Notes: generated by a model not told the origin, from the sequence alone. A stretch of DNA of 64,000 nucleotides from Chryseobacterium sp. T16E-39 (GCF_002216065.1 NZ_CP022282.1:4808889-4872888); one strand, 5' to 3'; positions 8,255 through 19,956 are shown, counted from the stretch's first letter. Numbers and translations are program-made.

Positions 8255-8285
8255 TTGACAGTCAACTCAAAAATGCCTAAATTTG
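8255..8285 (+). promoter_or_regulatory. lysS promoter
   Basis: TTG (8255-8257), 20 bases, then TAAATTTG (8278-8285) is a full match to the Bacteroidota promoter. The lysS ATG lies 22 bases downstream. Confidence 0.75.
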
Positions 8286-8307
8286 TAGGCTTTTAGAAAA
8301 ATAAGAA

Positions 8308-10005
8308 ATGCAATTATCAGAACAAGAAATCATTAGAAGAGAAAAGCTTAACAAGCTTGTTGAAATGGGGATCAACGCATTCCCGGCAGATGAATACAAA
8401 ATTACAGATACAACAGAATCTATAAAACAGGATTTTTCTGAGAGTAAACAGGTGAAGATTGCTGGAAGATTGATGTCCCGAAGAATTCAAGGGAAGGCTT
8501 CTTTTGCTGAATTGCAGGATTCTACCGGTAAAATTCAGGTGTATTTCAACAGAGACGAAATCTGTACCGGAGAAGATAAAACGTTATATAACGAAGTATA
8601 TAAGCACCTTTTAGATATCGGGGATATCATCGGTATTGAAGGTGAGCTATTCACTACGCAGGTAGGAGAAAAGACGGTATTGGTGAAAAATTTCACACTC
8701 CTTACCAAATCTTTACGTCCGCTTCCACAAGCTAAGACCGATGAGAATGGGGTAATACACGATGCATTTAATGATCCTGAATTAAGATACAGACAACGTT
8801 ATGTTGATTTAACGGTAAATCCACATATTAAAGAGATTTTTGTAAAAAGAACAAAACTGTTCAATGCCATGAGAACTTTCTTTAATGACGCAGGATATTT
8901 TGAAGTGGAGACTCCGATTCTTCAGTCGATTCCTGGTGGGGCTGCGGCAAAGCCGTTTATTACGCATCATAATGCTTTAGATATTCCATTATACCTAAGA
9001 ATTGCTAATGAGCTTTATCTTAAAAGATTGATTGTTGGTGGATTTGATGGAGTGTACGAATTTTCCAAAAACTTCAGAAATGAAGGAATGGACAGAACGC
9101 ACAATCCTGAATTTACAGCAATGGAGATTTATGTTGCTTATAAGGATTACAACTGGATGATGGATTTCACTGAGAAATTATTGGAATTCTGTGCAAGCCA
9201 GGTTAATGGAGGTGCAGTGTCTACTTTTGGTGAGCATACAATTAACTGGAAAGCACCTTACCCAAGAGTTTCTATGACAGAGGCTATCCTAAAATATACA
9301 GGTTTTGATATCACAGGTAAAACTGAGCAGGAATTGTTCGTTTTTGCTAAATCTATCGGAATCGATGTTAATGAAACAATGGGGAAAGGAAAATTAATTG
9401 ATGAAATCTTCGGTGAAAAATGTGAAGGAAACTTTATCCAGCCGACTTTCATTACCGATTATCCAATTGAAATGTCTCCATTGACCAAAAAACATAGAAG
9501 CAAAGAAGGCTTGACAGAGCGTTTTGAACTAATGGTTTGTGGAAAAGAGATTGCTAATGCTTATTCAGAGTTAAATGATCCTATTGATCAGAGAGAACGT
9601 TTTGAAGCACAGATGACCCTTTCTGAAAGAGGGGATGATGAAGCGATGTTTATCGATCAGGATTTCTTAAGAGCTTTAGAATATGGAATGCCGCCAACAT
9701 CAGGATTAGGAATCGGTATGGACAGATTGATCATGTTCTTAACAGATAATGCATCGATCCAGGAAGTATTGTTCTTCCCTCAGATGAGACCTGAAAAAAC
9801 GGTTCCACAGATTGAGTTAGGAGAAGATGAAAAAGTGATTCTTGAAATCTTAAACTCTCAGGAAGAAGCATTCTCACTAGCTGAAGTAAAAGAAAGAAGT
9901 CAGTTATCCGGTAAAAAATGGGATAAGGCTTCTAAGACCTTAACTAAGAATAATTTAGTCAAAGTAGAAAAAATTGATGAGCAGGTTTTAATGAAACTTG
10001 CTTAG
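8308..10005 (+). CDS. lysS: Lysine--tRNA ligase, class II
   Basis: This is a class II lysyl-tRNA synthetase that charges tRNA-Lys in the cytoplasm. The 565 residues hold an N-terminal OB-fold (VKIAGRLMSRRIQGKASF, about 50-150) and the catalytic domain with motif 2 (FRNEGMDRTHNPEFT) and motif 3 (GLGIGMDRL, about 472-480). It is about 60 residues longer than the E. coli enzyme. The extra C-terminal tail (from about 500, SQEEAFSLAEVKERSQ onward) looks like a small winged-helix-like domain, a feature I have seen described only as an extension in flavobacterial homologues. It has its own promoter and a strong terminator, so it is probably monocistronic. Confidence 0.97.
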   Translation: MQLSEQEIIRREKLNKLVEMGINAFPADEYKITDTTESIKQDFSESKQVKIAGRLMSRRIQGKASFAELQDSTGKIQVYFNRDEICTGEDKTLYNEVYKHLLDIGDIIGIEGELFTTQVGEKTVLVKNFTLLTKSLRPLPQAKTDENGVIHDAFNDPELRYRQRYVDLTVNPHIKEIFVKRTKLFNAMRTFFNDAGYFEVETPILQSIPGGAAAKPFITHHNALDIPLYLRIANELYLKRLIVGGFDGVYEFSKNFRNEGMDRTHNPEFTAMEIYVAYKDYNWMMDFTEKLLEFCASQVNGGAVSTFGEHTINWKAPYPRVSMTEAILKYTGFDITGKTEQELFVFAKSIGIDVNETMGKGKLIDEIFGEKCEGNFIQPTFITDYPIEMSPLTKKHRSKEGLTERFELMVCGKEIANAYSELNDPIDQRERFEAQMTLSERGDDEAMFIDQDFLRALEYGMPPTSGLGIGMDRLIMFLTDNASIQEVLFFPQMRPEKTVPQIELGEDEKVILEILNSQEEAFSLAEVKERSQLSGKKWDKASKTLTKNNLVKVEKIDEQVLMKLA

Positions 10006-10025
10006 AAATTCTCAAACAATAAATT

Positions 10026-10057
10026 AAATCCTGAAATGTTTTTCAGGATTTTTTTTT
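10026..10057 (+). terminator. lysS terminator
   Basis: AAATCCTGAAA (10026-10036) pairs perfectly with TTTCAGGATTT (10041-10051) across a four-base loop and is followed by a T run. Confidence 0.9.
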
Positions 10058-10102
10058 GATAAACTATACTTTGGTATTTTTCGTTATTTAGAAAACTCAG
10101 TT

Positions 10103-10927
10103 TTGATGAAATTCTTTATTTTGTTTTTTGTGCTTTTCTTTGGGATCATTCATGCACAAATGATCCAATCTATCTATTTTGAGCATGATTCATATAAATT
10201 AAATCGGGAATCTGAAAAGAAACTGGATAGTCTGGCTCAATTAAAAGGTAATTTGAAATTCAGGATTTTTGGAAATTGTGATTCCATAGGAAATGGAAAT
10301 TATAATAAAATATTGTCTGAAAATCGTGCCAATACAGTTAGTAAATATTTACAGACAAGAATTAAAAGCAATATTACTTTAGAAAACGTTATAGGTCTCG
10401 GTGAAGAAAAGCAGATCAATGATAACAGCTCAGAAGAATTACGGAGGAAAAACAGGAGGGTAGATATTTTTATTGATAGGGTATTGATGACGGGAGAAAA
10501 AATTTCAGGGGAAACCCGTTTGAGCTTTGTAGATATGAATGTTTTGGATATGAAGATTCAAAATACCTATTCTCTTCCTAACGTTAATTTTATTGGCGGC
10601 CGTCACGTCTGGCTTCCTACAGGTAATGAAACAATTGTTAAATTACTTAAAATACTCAGAGATCATCCAACCTTGGAGGTTGAGTTACAAGGGCATATTT
10701 GCTGCGACTACGATAATTTTGATGGTAAAGATCTTGATTTGAATACTTTTAATCTTTCCTACACCAGGGCTAATGCAATAAAAGAATTTCTTCAGATGCA
10801 GGGGATAGATTCCAGCCGGATAAGGGTGAGTGGCCAGGGACATCTTGATCCGGTCGCTTATCCAGAAGAAACGGAAGCAGACCGGACCAGCAACAGAAGG
10901 GTTGAAATCGTTTTACTGAAAAAATAA
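10103..10927 (+). CDS. Secreted protein with two OmpA-like domains
   Basis: The 274-residue protein has a signal peptide ending HAQ, then two OmpA_C-like (peptidoglycan-associating) domains. The first (about 22-125) has YFEHDSYKLNRESEKKLDSL and ENRANTVSKYL and ends RRKNRRVDIFI. The second (about 150-273) has ELQGHICCD, SYTRANAIKEFLQMQGI, VSGQGHLDP and SNRRVEIVLL. There is no beta-barrel or lipobox, so it would be a periplasmic cell-wall-binding protein. Two CC-type cysteines (HICCD) are unusual. The gene converges on cydB with four bases between stops. Confidence 0.8.
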   Translation: MMKFFILFFVLFFGIIHAQMIQSIYFEHDSYKLNRESEKKLDSLAQLKGNLKFRIFGNCDSIGNGNYNKILSENRANTVSKYLQTRIKSNITLENVIGLGEEKQINDNSSEELRRKNRRVDIFIDRVLMTGEKISGETRLSFVDMNVLDMKIQNTYSLPNVNFIGGRHVWLPTGNETIVKLLKILRDHPTLEVELQGHICCDYDNFDGKDLDLNTFNLSYTRANAIKEFLQMQGIDSSRIRVSGQGHLDPVAYPEETEADRTSNRRVEIVLLKK

Positions 10928-10931
10928 GCTC

Positions 10932-11936
10932 CTATTTTCTCAACTTACTAAATGAAGCCATCAGATAAAATAAAAACGGAAGAATAAACAGCGAGCCAAG
11001 CATTAATGCCCATGCTAACGCTGAAATTGTCTTGGGAGCTGCTACATGCTCTATTAAGGAAAGATGTTGCCCGTTCCCTAACAGGATTATATTAGGGTTA
11101 TGCTGATAAGTTGCTGCAATTAATATCATAATAACCTGAAATCCTGCCAGCGCCCGAACAGGTAGTAATTTTCGTTGGCTCATTGCCCGGAAAATTAGTA
11201 ATAAGGCAACAGTTGCAAAGGCAATAGCCATAATTCCTAATGGTTTTGAGAAAACCCAGGTTATTAAAGGGATTCCGGAAAGATAAGCTGAAAGAAAAAC
11301 AAGTGCACCGGTAACGACCACAAAAATCATGGTTTGCTTTGATTTTCGGATCATTAAATTTAATTCCAATCTATCCGTTGTTTCTCTTAATGAAAAGATA
11401 GAAGCCAGATAGGCACAAAGAGATACGGTAAATAAACCAACGCTAACTCCAAACCAGTTAAGCCAGCTAAATATGTATAAATCTAAAAAGGTGGTTGCAT
11501 CCGGATTTATCGACTGTGAAACAGTTGCAGCTGCAATTAAGCCTAAGAAAAAAGGAGTCAGGAGGCTTGCATAATAAAAGATTTGAGTATATAAAAATTG
11601 CCAGTCATCTTTTACGGCATCATAGTGTCTGAATGTAAAAGCGGTACCCCTTGCTATAATTCCTACAAGCATCAATACTAAGGGAATATGCAGGTAGGTT
11701 GACATGGTGGTGTAGATTTCAGGAAATCCCACAAACAAGATTACAATAGCAATAATCAACCACATATGATTTGCTTCCCAGACAGGAGCTATAGACTCGT
11801 ACATGATCTCTTTTGTTTTATGGCGGGATCTTTTATTGGTAAATAATTCCACAATCCCGGCCCCGAAATCAGCTCCTCCCAAAATGACATACAAACAAAT
11901 TGATAGCCAAAGAAAACCTATAACAACGTAGATCAT
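10932..11936 (-). CDS. cydB: Cytochrome bd ubiquinol oxidase subunit II
   Basis: CydB is the structural and heme-stabilising subunit of the bd-type terminal oxidase. The 334-residue protein has about eight membrane segments and the conserved N-terminus IGFLWLSICLYVILGGADFGAGIVELF. APVWEANHMWLI follows, with the conserved Trp-Glu. In flavobacteria the quinol is menaquinol, so the ubiquinol in the name is conventional. Its start overlaps the cydA stop by four bases. No CydX-like small gene is visible after it, because the convergent OmpA gene begins at once. Confidence 0.95.
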   Translation of the reverse strand: MIYVVIGFLWLSICLYVILGGADFGAGIVELFTNKRSRHKTKEIMYESIAPVWEANHMWLIIAIVILFVGFPEIYTTMSTYLHIPLVLMLVGIIARGTAFTFRHYDAVKDDWQFLYTQIFYYASLLTPFFLGLIAAATVSQSINPDATTFLDLYIFSWLNWFGVSVGLFTVSLCAYLASIFSLRETTDRLELNLMIRKSKQTMIFVVVTGALVFLSAYLSGIPLITWVFSKPLGIMAIAFATVALLLIFRAMSQRKLLPVRALAGFQVIMILIAATYQHNPNIILLGNGQHLSLIEHVAAPKTISALAWALMLGSLFILPFLFYLMASFSKLRK

Positions 11937-13309
11937 GATTTTGTATTTTTAGAATTAAACTGAGCGTCAGTAGGGTCATAAAGTTTCGGAACCATTTGTA
12001 TTTGTCTTTTTAAAAGAAAAACTAAAATTAATGATAAGGAAACAAAAATTGCAGTGAAGAAATAAAATGAATATTGAATTCCCGGCATTGGAGTAACGGC
12101 ATCAACAGTTCGCATGATTCCATAAATGATCCAGGGTTGTCTGCCAACTTCAGTTACTGTCCAGCCGGCTTCCAATGCAATATACCCAAAAGGGGTAGCA
12201 ATAAGGAAAGTTTTTAATAGCCAATTTTTGGTAAGCCATTCTTTCCTGAAGAAAAAGGAGTATACATATAAAATACCAATACAAATCATCACTACACCGA
12301 AGAAGATCATAATCTGGAATGAATAGTGCACGACGGCAACGGGTGGCCATTCATCTCTTGGAAAATCTTTCAGTCCTTTTACTTCTGCATTGAAGTCATT
12401 ACTCACCAAAAAGCTTAATACTTTGGGGATTTTTAATGCATATTTTATTTCGCCTTTCTTTTCATCAGGAATTCCTCCAATGACAAAAGCAGCCCCTTTT
12501 TCTGTTTCAAAATGAGCCTCCATAGCGGCTAATTTGATAGGCTGTCTTTTTGCAACAGATTTTGCTGCAACATCTCCACTTAAAGGAGCTCCGAAAGCTC
12601 CGATTAATGCAAAGCCCGCTGCAATTTTAAAAGCTTTAGTATGGAATTCTACATTTCGCTTTCTCATAATTAAAAAAGCATGAACCCCGGCTACAGCGAA
12701 TCCGGTTGCGCAAAAAGCAGCTACGGTCATATGCAGTGCCTGTGGAAACCAGGCCTCATTGAACATTGCTTTAATGGGGTCTATATTTACATATTGTCCG
12801 TTGATGTAATCAAAGCCTGCCGGAGAGTTCATCCATGCATTGGCGGCAACCACTAAAATACCGGAAGCCAGTCCGCTAAGTCCTACTAAAAAGCCACAAA
12901 ACCAATGGAACCATTTGTTGAACTTATCCCATCCATAAAGGAAAAAACCAATGGCTATAGCCTCTATGAAGAATGCAGTTCCTTCAAGTGAGAAAGGCAT
13001 TCCGAAGATAGGGCCGGCGTGTTTCATAAACTGTGGCCACAGAAGGCCTAATTCAAAAGAGAGCATTGTCCCCGAAACCGCACCCGTTGCAAATAAAATG
13101 GCGACCCCTTTGCTCCATGCCTTCGTAAGCCCTTTATAGACTTCATTTTTGGTTTTAAGATATTTCCAGTGGGCAAAAGCCATTAAAAAAGGCATCACCA
13201 TCCCTACACACGAGAAAATAATGTGAAAGCCAAGTGACATGGCCATCTGGGCACGAGCTGCAATGAAATCGTCCATAATATCAATTTTTGAGTAAATAAA
13301 TTTAAGCAT
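11933..13309 (-). CDS. cydA: Cytochrome bd ubiquinol oxidase subunit I
   Basis: CydA binds hemes b558, b595 and d and reduces oxygen with quinol electrons without proton pumping. The 458 residues carry RAQMAMSLGFHIIFS (heme ligand His), GLLWPQFM, ALHMTVAAFCATGFA (His ligand) and GRQPWIIYGIMRT. It is shorter than E. coli CydA because the Q-loop before the later helices is short. The true start may be the internal ATG at 13276 (MDDFIAARAQMAMS), which is the usual family N-terminus. The first eleven residues MLKFIYSKIDI would then be 5' UTR. It probably supports low-oxygen growth. Confidence 0.95.
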   Translation of the reverse strand: MLKFIYSKIDIMDDFIAARAQMAMSLGFHIIFSCVGMVMPFLMAFAHWKYLKTKNEVYKGLTKAWSKGVAILFATGAVSGTMLSFELGLLWPQFMKHAGPIFGMPFSLEGTAFFIEAIAIGFFLYGWDKFNKWFHWFCGFLVGLSGLASGILVVAANAWMNSPAGFDYINGQYVNIDPIKAMFNEAWFPQALHMTVAAFCATGFAVAGVHAFLIMRKRNVEFHTKAFKIAAGFALIGAFGAPLSGDVAAKSVAKRQPIKLAAMEAHFETEKGAAFVIGGIPDEKKGEIKYALKIPKVLSFLVSNDFNAEVKGLKDFPRDEWPPVAVVHYSFQIMIFFGVVMICIGILYVYSFFFRKEWLTKNWLLKTFLIATPFGYIALEAGWTVTEVGRQPWIIYGIMRTVDAVTPMPGIQYSFYFFTAIFVSLSLILVFLLKRQIQMVPKLYDPTDAQFNSKNTKS

Positions 13310-13514
13310 TAATTATAGAAGAGCATATGATTTAAAACAGCCCGTATTGTTGAAATACATAATAACTTTGTATTTTTTTAAGATAAAATTCCTTTCTTGA
13401 GTCTTGAAAACTCCAACTTTTTTGACATATTTTAACTTTCATATTTCGAAAAAAATCACGATATTTGTAGGTCTTTGCGAAAGATGAAAAAGGAGACATT
13501 TAGATGTGCGATAA

Positions 13515-15512
<1,998 letters not shown>

Positions 15513-15544
15513 TCAATTTTTCAAGTAGATATAAAATAAAAAAA

Positions 15545-15569
15545 GGTTTCAGAAATGAAGCCTTTTTTT
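15545..15569 (+). terminator. gyrB terminator
   Basis: GGTTTCA (15545-15551) pairs with TGAAGCC (15556-15562) with one G-U pair, flanked by A and T runs. Confidence 0.85.
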
Positions 15570-15608
15570 ATGATGAAAAATTAATTTTAACATTTATTAA
15601 GATTTCAT

Positions 15609-15616
15609 TACATTTG
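15609..15616 (+). promoter_or_regulatory. -7 box of the DUF3857 pair
   Basis: TACATTTG matches TAnnTTTG and lies 16 bases before the ATG at 15633. Confidence 0.5.
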
Positions 15617-15632
15617 CTAAATTTTTATAATA

Positions 15633-17525
15633 ATGATGAAAATATTGACTATAGGAGCTTTATGTATAGCTTCGGTCTACTATGCACAGAATTATCCTGT
15701 GTCAGCAATTCCTGAAAATTTGAAGAAAGATGCCAATGCAGTTATCCGGAAAGATTTTACGACGATCCAGATTAACAAGATTGATGAGATCAAATATCAA
15801 ATGAATACGGTAACGACTGTTTTAAATAAAGGAGGAGACTCTGAGGCACTAACGTATATTCCTTATGAAAAAGGAGATCATATTTCAGATGTTAAAGTTA
15901 TAATTTACGATGAATCCGGTAAAAAAGTAAAATCATATTCAAAATCAGATTTTGGAGATTTTGCTAATAACTCTTCTGGAGTTTTTTATTCAGATAACCG
16001 ATATCTAGCATTAACTTATACCCCTACACAATATCCATATACGGTTGAGTTTTCTTACCAGATAACAAATGAAAATACGATTTTCATCCCAGATTTCGTA
16101 CCATTCACTAATACTAATGTCTCACTGGAAGAAAGTCAATTTAAAATTGTCAATAATTCGGGGATTGAACTCCGTACAAAAACGTATCCTTCCCTATACA
16201 ATTATACATCAGTGGTAGAAAGCAGCGATGGAACGGGAAAGGTATTTGCGTATAAAAATGTTCCTGCTATTGATGATGCTTTTTTACTCCCTAAACCTGT
16301 GAAAATTTTGCCCAAAGTAAGTTTCTCACTTGCTAAATTTAATCTGGAGGGAAAACAAGGCAGTATAACGAGTTGGAAAGATTTTGGAGTGTGGTATTAT
16401 GAAAACTTAGTGACGCCAGCGTCAGTTTCTACCCCGCAGATTAAGGCTGAAATTGCATCATTAAATTTATCCGGAACTAAAGAAGAAAAAATTAAAAAGA
16501 TCTATCAATACATGCAGAGCAAGACCAGATATATCTTTGTTGGATTAGGAATCGGCGGATGGTTGCCTATGATGCCAGATGAGGTACAGAAAAAAGGGTA
16601 TGGTGACTGTAAGGGGCTTACAAATTATATGAAAACGCTGTTAGACGTAGCGGGAATACCGTCTTATTATTCGGTGATTAATTCAAGTTCTTCACAAGAA
16701 TCTTTTGATCCTGATTTTCCTAAGATGGGTGGAAATCATGCTATTCTTATGGTTCCAACTGAAAAAGGGAATATCTGGCTGGAAAATACCTCTCAACAGA
16801 TCGCTTTTAATCATTTAGGTTATACGACTACGGATCGTAATGTACTTTCCGTAAAAAAAGAGGGGATAGAACTTATCAATACTCCTGTCTATTCTGCAGA
16901 TCAAAATAAGGAGAAGCAAACGCTAAAAATTAAGCTTAACGAAGATAACAGTATTAACGGGCAGGGGCAGTTTGCGTTTACCGGAAATCAATACGATTAC
17001 AGTTTGAGGTTTACCACATTGTCTCCTAAGGAAAAAAATGAATTCATAAAAAATCAATTAAATGTTTTACATTTTGAGAATATTGAAATGAAGGATTTTG
17101 TAAATGATAGAGAGAATGCGGTTGCTCAATACAATTTGGATTTTAAAGCGATTAATTATTCTAAAAATGCTGGAAGTAGTATGGTCTTCAGAGCAGTTCC
17201 TATTTTTTCAGATACAAATTATAAAATAGAGGAGAAGAGAGATTTACCGTTCGAGATCATGCAGTCTTTTGAAGATGAATATAAGATTACTTTCGAGATC
17301 CCTAAAAACTATAAGATCGAAGAAGTTCCGACTGACGTTAAACTACCTTCTGAGTTTGGAACATATCAATTGAGTTTTGTGAAAAATGGAGAAGAGCTTA
17401 CGGTTACCAGAACAATCAGAGTGAATAAAGGAATGTATCCAAAAGAAAAATACAATGATTACATCAAGTTCAGAAAAAAAACGCTAAACATGGACAATTC
17501 TAAAATTTTAATTTCTAAAATCTAA
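15633..17525 (+). CDS. DUF3857 protein with transglutaminase-like domain
   Basis: The 630-residue protein has a signal peptide (MMKILTIGALCIASVYYAQ). The N-terminal half is a DUF3857-type beta domain (about 25-250, with IDEIKYQMNTVTTVLNKGG and DVKVIIYDESGKKVKSYS). A transglutaminase-like core follows at about 290-420, with catalytic-type Cys in KGYGDCKGLTNYMKTLL and His in GGNHAILM, while the expected Asp position reads ENTSQQ. The C-terminal third is another beta domain. Proteins of this kind are common secreted or periplasmic proteins in Bacteroidota with unproved function. It is followed two bases later by a paralogue. Confidence 0.85.
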   Translation: MMKILTIGALCIASVYYAQNYPVSAIPENLKKDANAVIRKDFTTIQINKIDEIKYQMNTVTTVLNKGGDSEALTYIPYEKGDHISDVKVIIYDESGKKVKSYSKSDFGDFANNSSGVFYSDNRYLALTYTPTQYPYTVEFSYQITNENTIFIPDFVPFTNTNVSLEESQFKIVNNSGIELRTKTYPSLYNYTSVVESSDGTGKVFAYKNVPAIDDAFLLPKPVKILPKVSFSLAKFNLEGKQGSITSWKDFGVWYYENLVTPASVSTPQIKAEIASLNLSGTKEEKIKKIYQYMQSKTRYIFVGLGIGGWLPMMPDEVQKKGYGDCKGLTNYMKTLLDVAGIPSYYSVINSSSSQESFDPDFPKMGGNHAILMVPTEKGNIWLENTSQQIAFNHLGYTTTDRNVLSVKKEGIELINTPVYSADQNKEKQTLKIKLNEDNSINGQGQFAFTGNQYDYSLRFTTLSPKEKNEFIKNQLNVLHFENIEMKDFVNDRENAVAQYNLDFKAINYSKNAGSSMVFRAVPIFSDTNYKIEEKRDLPFEIMQSFEDEYKITFEIPKNYKIEEVPTDVKLPSEFGTYQLSFVKNGEELTVTRTIRVNKGMYPKEKYNDYIKFRKKTLNMDNSKILISKI

Positions 17526-17527
17526 AC

Positions 17528-19456
17528 ATGAAAAAATTAGTATTAATCATTATAAGCTCAATAAATTTTATTTTTATTGGTGCTCAAAAGAAAGAATTTC
17601 TTGATCCTCCAAAGTTTAATGATGCGGATCTTTCAAAACAAAAATCGACACTGGATGAAAATGCTCCAGCTGAAATATTATACAAGTCTGTACATTTTAA
17701 TGTTGATTATTCTACTATAATGCTTCATAAGCAGGTCTTTTATAGAGTGAAAATCTATGATAAGGATAAGGCTGAAGATTTACTTAATCTTGAAATTCCT
17801 CTTTATGAAAGTGGAAGTGATAAAGAAAGTGTTTCTAAAATGAGAGCTTATACCTATAATTTGGAAAATGGAAGTGTAGTAACAACAAAAGTAGATAAAA
17901 GCTCAAAATATAAAAGTAAAGAGAATAAATATGTTTCCGTCACTAAGTTTGCGTTTCCTAATGTGAAAAATGGTTCCATTATCGAATATCAATATGAGGT
18001 AATTTCACCTTTTTTATATTCTGTCCCGGAGATAGTAATAGAATCTGATACTCCTTCTCTATACACTGAATATGTTTTGGATACTCCTTCTAATATTGCT
18101 TATAATGTTAATTATACAGGATCACTTGATCCTAAATACAGACAGGTTGAGGAAAAAATTCTATATGGAAGAGATTATAAAACCTACAGATTTGGGTATG
18201 AAAATCTAAAAGGGTTTAAAACTGAACGCTTTATAAAAAATGACAGAAATTTTAGAACTAAAATTAGTGCCGAACTGCATTCAACAAACTTTAGAGAACT
18301 GAAACTGTATTCTTCATCCTGGGAGCAAATCAAAGAAAGGCTGTACGACAGCGATGATTTTGGATATGAATTAAAAAAGACAAGATTAGCAAAAGATAAC
18401 ATGCCGGCTGATATCTCTGGATTAAGTGAAGGTGAAAAGGCTAATGCTATTTTTAAGTATGTTCAGAAAACTTTTACATGGAATAAATATTCGGGAGTAA
18501 CAACGAGTGATGGAATAAAGAAAATGCTTGAGACAAAAACGGGAAATGCGGCCGAAATTAATCTCTTTTTGATTATGTTGCTAAGAGAAGCTGGAATAAA
18601 AGCTGATCCTTTAGCAATTTCTACGGTCAATAACGGAATGATCAACCTTGCATCTCCAAATGTTTCCAATTTAAATTTTGTCTTAGCTGCCGTAAAAATT
18701 AAAGATCAGTTTCATTTGTATGATGCCACATCAAAGCAGTCTTCAATGGATATGTTACCTATGAGAGATTGGAATCAATTTGGGATCTTAATATCCAAGG
18801 AGAAGGTACAGCAATTGTCGATGGTCAATACAAAACCAAGTTTTACTTATCTGACTGCTGTAGCAAAAATAGGAGAAGATGGAAGTATTTCGGGAACGTA
18901 TTCTGATAAAGACACAGGAAGCTATGCTATGTTTGCTAAAGAAAATTATGATGAAAATGCAGAAAAATATAAAAAACAGTATAAGGAAAATTATTCTATA
19001 GATTTTACAAATATAGATTCTAAAGTTCTTGAAAATGGTGATTTTGAAAGCACAATGAATTTTTCTTCGGAAAACTTAATTGATAGGATTGGTAAGAAAA
19101 TGATTATCAACCCAATGTTATTCCTGAACAAAAATTCTAATGAGTTTGATCAGACGGAAGTTAGAAAATATCCGATAGACTTCATATCTGCTTATACCAG
19201 AACAAAGAAAATAACTTTTGAAATTCCTGAAGGCTACGTTATTGAGGAAATGCCTAAGAATAAAAAGATCGTTACGGATGATAAGGAAATAGAATATAGC
19301 TATATTGCCGAGCAGAAAGGAAATAAACTGGAAGTTACTTCCATGACCAAAGTGCTTAGTCCTGATTACGATAAAGAATATTACCCTGCATTTAAGCAGA
19401 TTTGGGGTGTTGCCTCAAAAACTGAAAATCAAGTCATCAGTTTAATTAAAAAATAA
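17528..19456 (+). CDS. DUF3857 paralogue with degenerate transglutaminase domain
   Basis: This 642-residue paralogue of the preceding gene has a signal peptide ending GAQ, a DUF3857-type half (FYRVKIYDKDKAEDLLNLEI, about 50-250) and a transglutaminase-fold block near 300-430. The catalytic Cys position reads Ala in KTGNAAEINLFLIMLL, and the His position reads Asn in VSNLNFVLAAV. Only the Asp in FHLYDATSKQ remains, so it is probably not a protease or transglutaminase. It starts two bases after its partner, and the pair looks like an operon with one active and one inactive member. Confidence 0.82.
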   Translation: MKKLVLIIISSINFIFIGAQKKEFLDPPKFNDADLSKQKSTLDENAPAEILYKSVHFNVDYSTIMLHKQVFYRVKIYDKDKAEDLLNLEIPLYESGSDKESVSKMRAYTYNLENGSVVTTKVDKSSKYKSKENKYVSVTKFAFPNVKNGSIIEYQYEVISPFLYSVPEIVIESDTPSLYTEYVLDTPSNIAYNVNYTGSLDPKYRQVEEKILYGRDYKTYRFGYENLKGFKTERFIKNDRNFRTKISAELHSTNFRELKLYSSSWEQIKERLYDSDDFGYELKKTRLAKDNMPADISGLSEGEKANAIFKYVQKTFTWNKYSGVTTSDGIKKMLETKTGNAAEINLFLIMLLREAGIKADPLAISTVNNGMINLASPNVSNLNFVLAAVKIKDQFHLYDATSKQSSMDMLPMRDWNQFGILISKEKVQQLSMVNTKPSFTYLTAVAKIGEDGSISGTYSDKDTGSYAMFAKENYDENAEKYKKQYKENYSIDFTNIDSKVLENGDFESTMNFSSENLIDRIGKKMIINPMLFLNKNSNEFDQTEVRKYPIDFISAYTRTKKITFEIPEGYVIEEMPKNKKIVTDDKEIEYSYIAEQKGNKLEVTSMTKVLSPDYDKEYYPAFKQIWGVASKTENQVISLIKK

Positions 19457-19460
19457 ACTA

Positions 19461-19491
19461 AAAAGCTTCTAGAATATAGAAGCTTTTTTTT
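19461..19491 (+). terminator. Terminator after the DUF3857 pair
   Basis: AAAAGCTTCT (19461-19470) pairs exactly with AGAAGCTTTT (19478-19487), followed by a T run. The next -7 box begins inside the T run. Confidence 0.9.
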
Positions 19492-19498
19492 ATATTTG
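19491..19498 (+). promoter_or_regulatory. -7 box of the DUF5684-like gene
   Basis: TATATTTG matches TAnnTTTG and directly follows the terminator. Its TTG is not a start codon, and the ATG at 19523 follows 24 bases later. Confidence 0.55.
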
Positions 19499-19522
19499 AC
19501 CAAACCAATAAAAATTAATAAT

Positions 19523-19936
19523 ATGTTAACTATTTTACAAACAGATCCTTATGATGGGATGGATTCTGCAGCTGCGGCAGGTGTAGGAATCGGAATGTTA
19601 TTCTTTTACTTAATTATATATCTGTTCTATGGATATTGTATGTACAAAATATTTCAGAAAGCAGGGCGCGAAGACGCATGGGCAGCTTTTATTCCTATTT
19701 ATAATATTATTGTCCTTCTTGATATTGTGAAAAAACCGACATGGTGGATTATCTTGTTCTTTATTCCATTTGTGAACTTATTTGCTTCGTGGATGGTTAA
19801 TGACGGACTTGCAAAAGGATTTAGTAAAGAAACACCTTTATATACAATCCTATTATTTTTCCTAGGATTTATATTTATTCCGGTATTAGCATTTAATGAT
19901 GATAAATTTGATGGACAGAAGATTCCTGCAAATTAA
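19523..19936 (+). CDS. DUF5684-like membrane protein
   Basis: The 137-residue product has three to four membrane segments: GIGMLFFYLIIYLFYGYC, IIVLLDIVKKPTWWIILFFI and TILLFFLGFIFIPVLAF. The motif AGREDAWAAFIPIYNI fits the DUF5684 family of small integral membrane proteins. The ATG at 19523 is preferred over an upstream TTG at 19496, because that TTG is part of the TATATTTG promoter box. The gene lies between two terminators and is therefore transcribed alone. Its function is unknown. Confidence 0.75.
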   Translation: MLTILQTDPYDGMDSAAAAGVGIGMLFFYLIIYLFYGYCMYKIFQKAGREDAWAAFIPIYNIIVLLDIVKKPTWWIILFFIPFVNLFASWMVNDGLAKGFSKETPLYTILLFFLGFIFIPVLAFNDDKFDGQKIPAN

Positions 19937-19956
19937 AAAAAAATAAAAAATTATAT

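Noticed and set aside
10928..10931. CydX-like small gene after cydB
   Set aside because: Only four bases separate cydB from the convergent OmpA-type gene, so no room exists.
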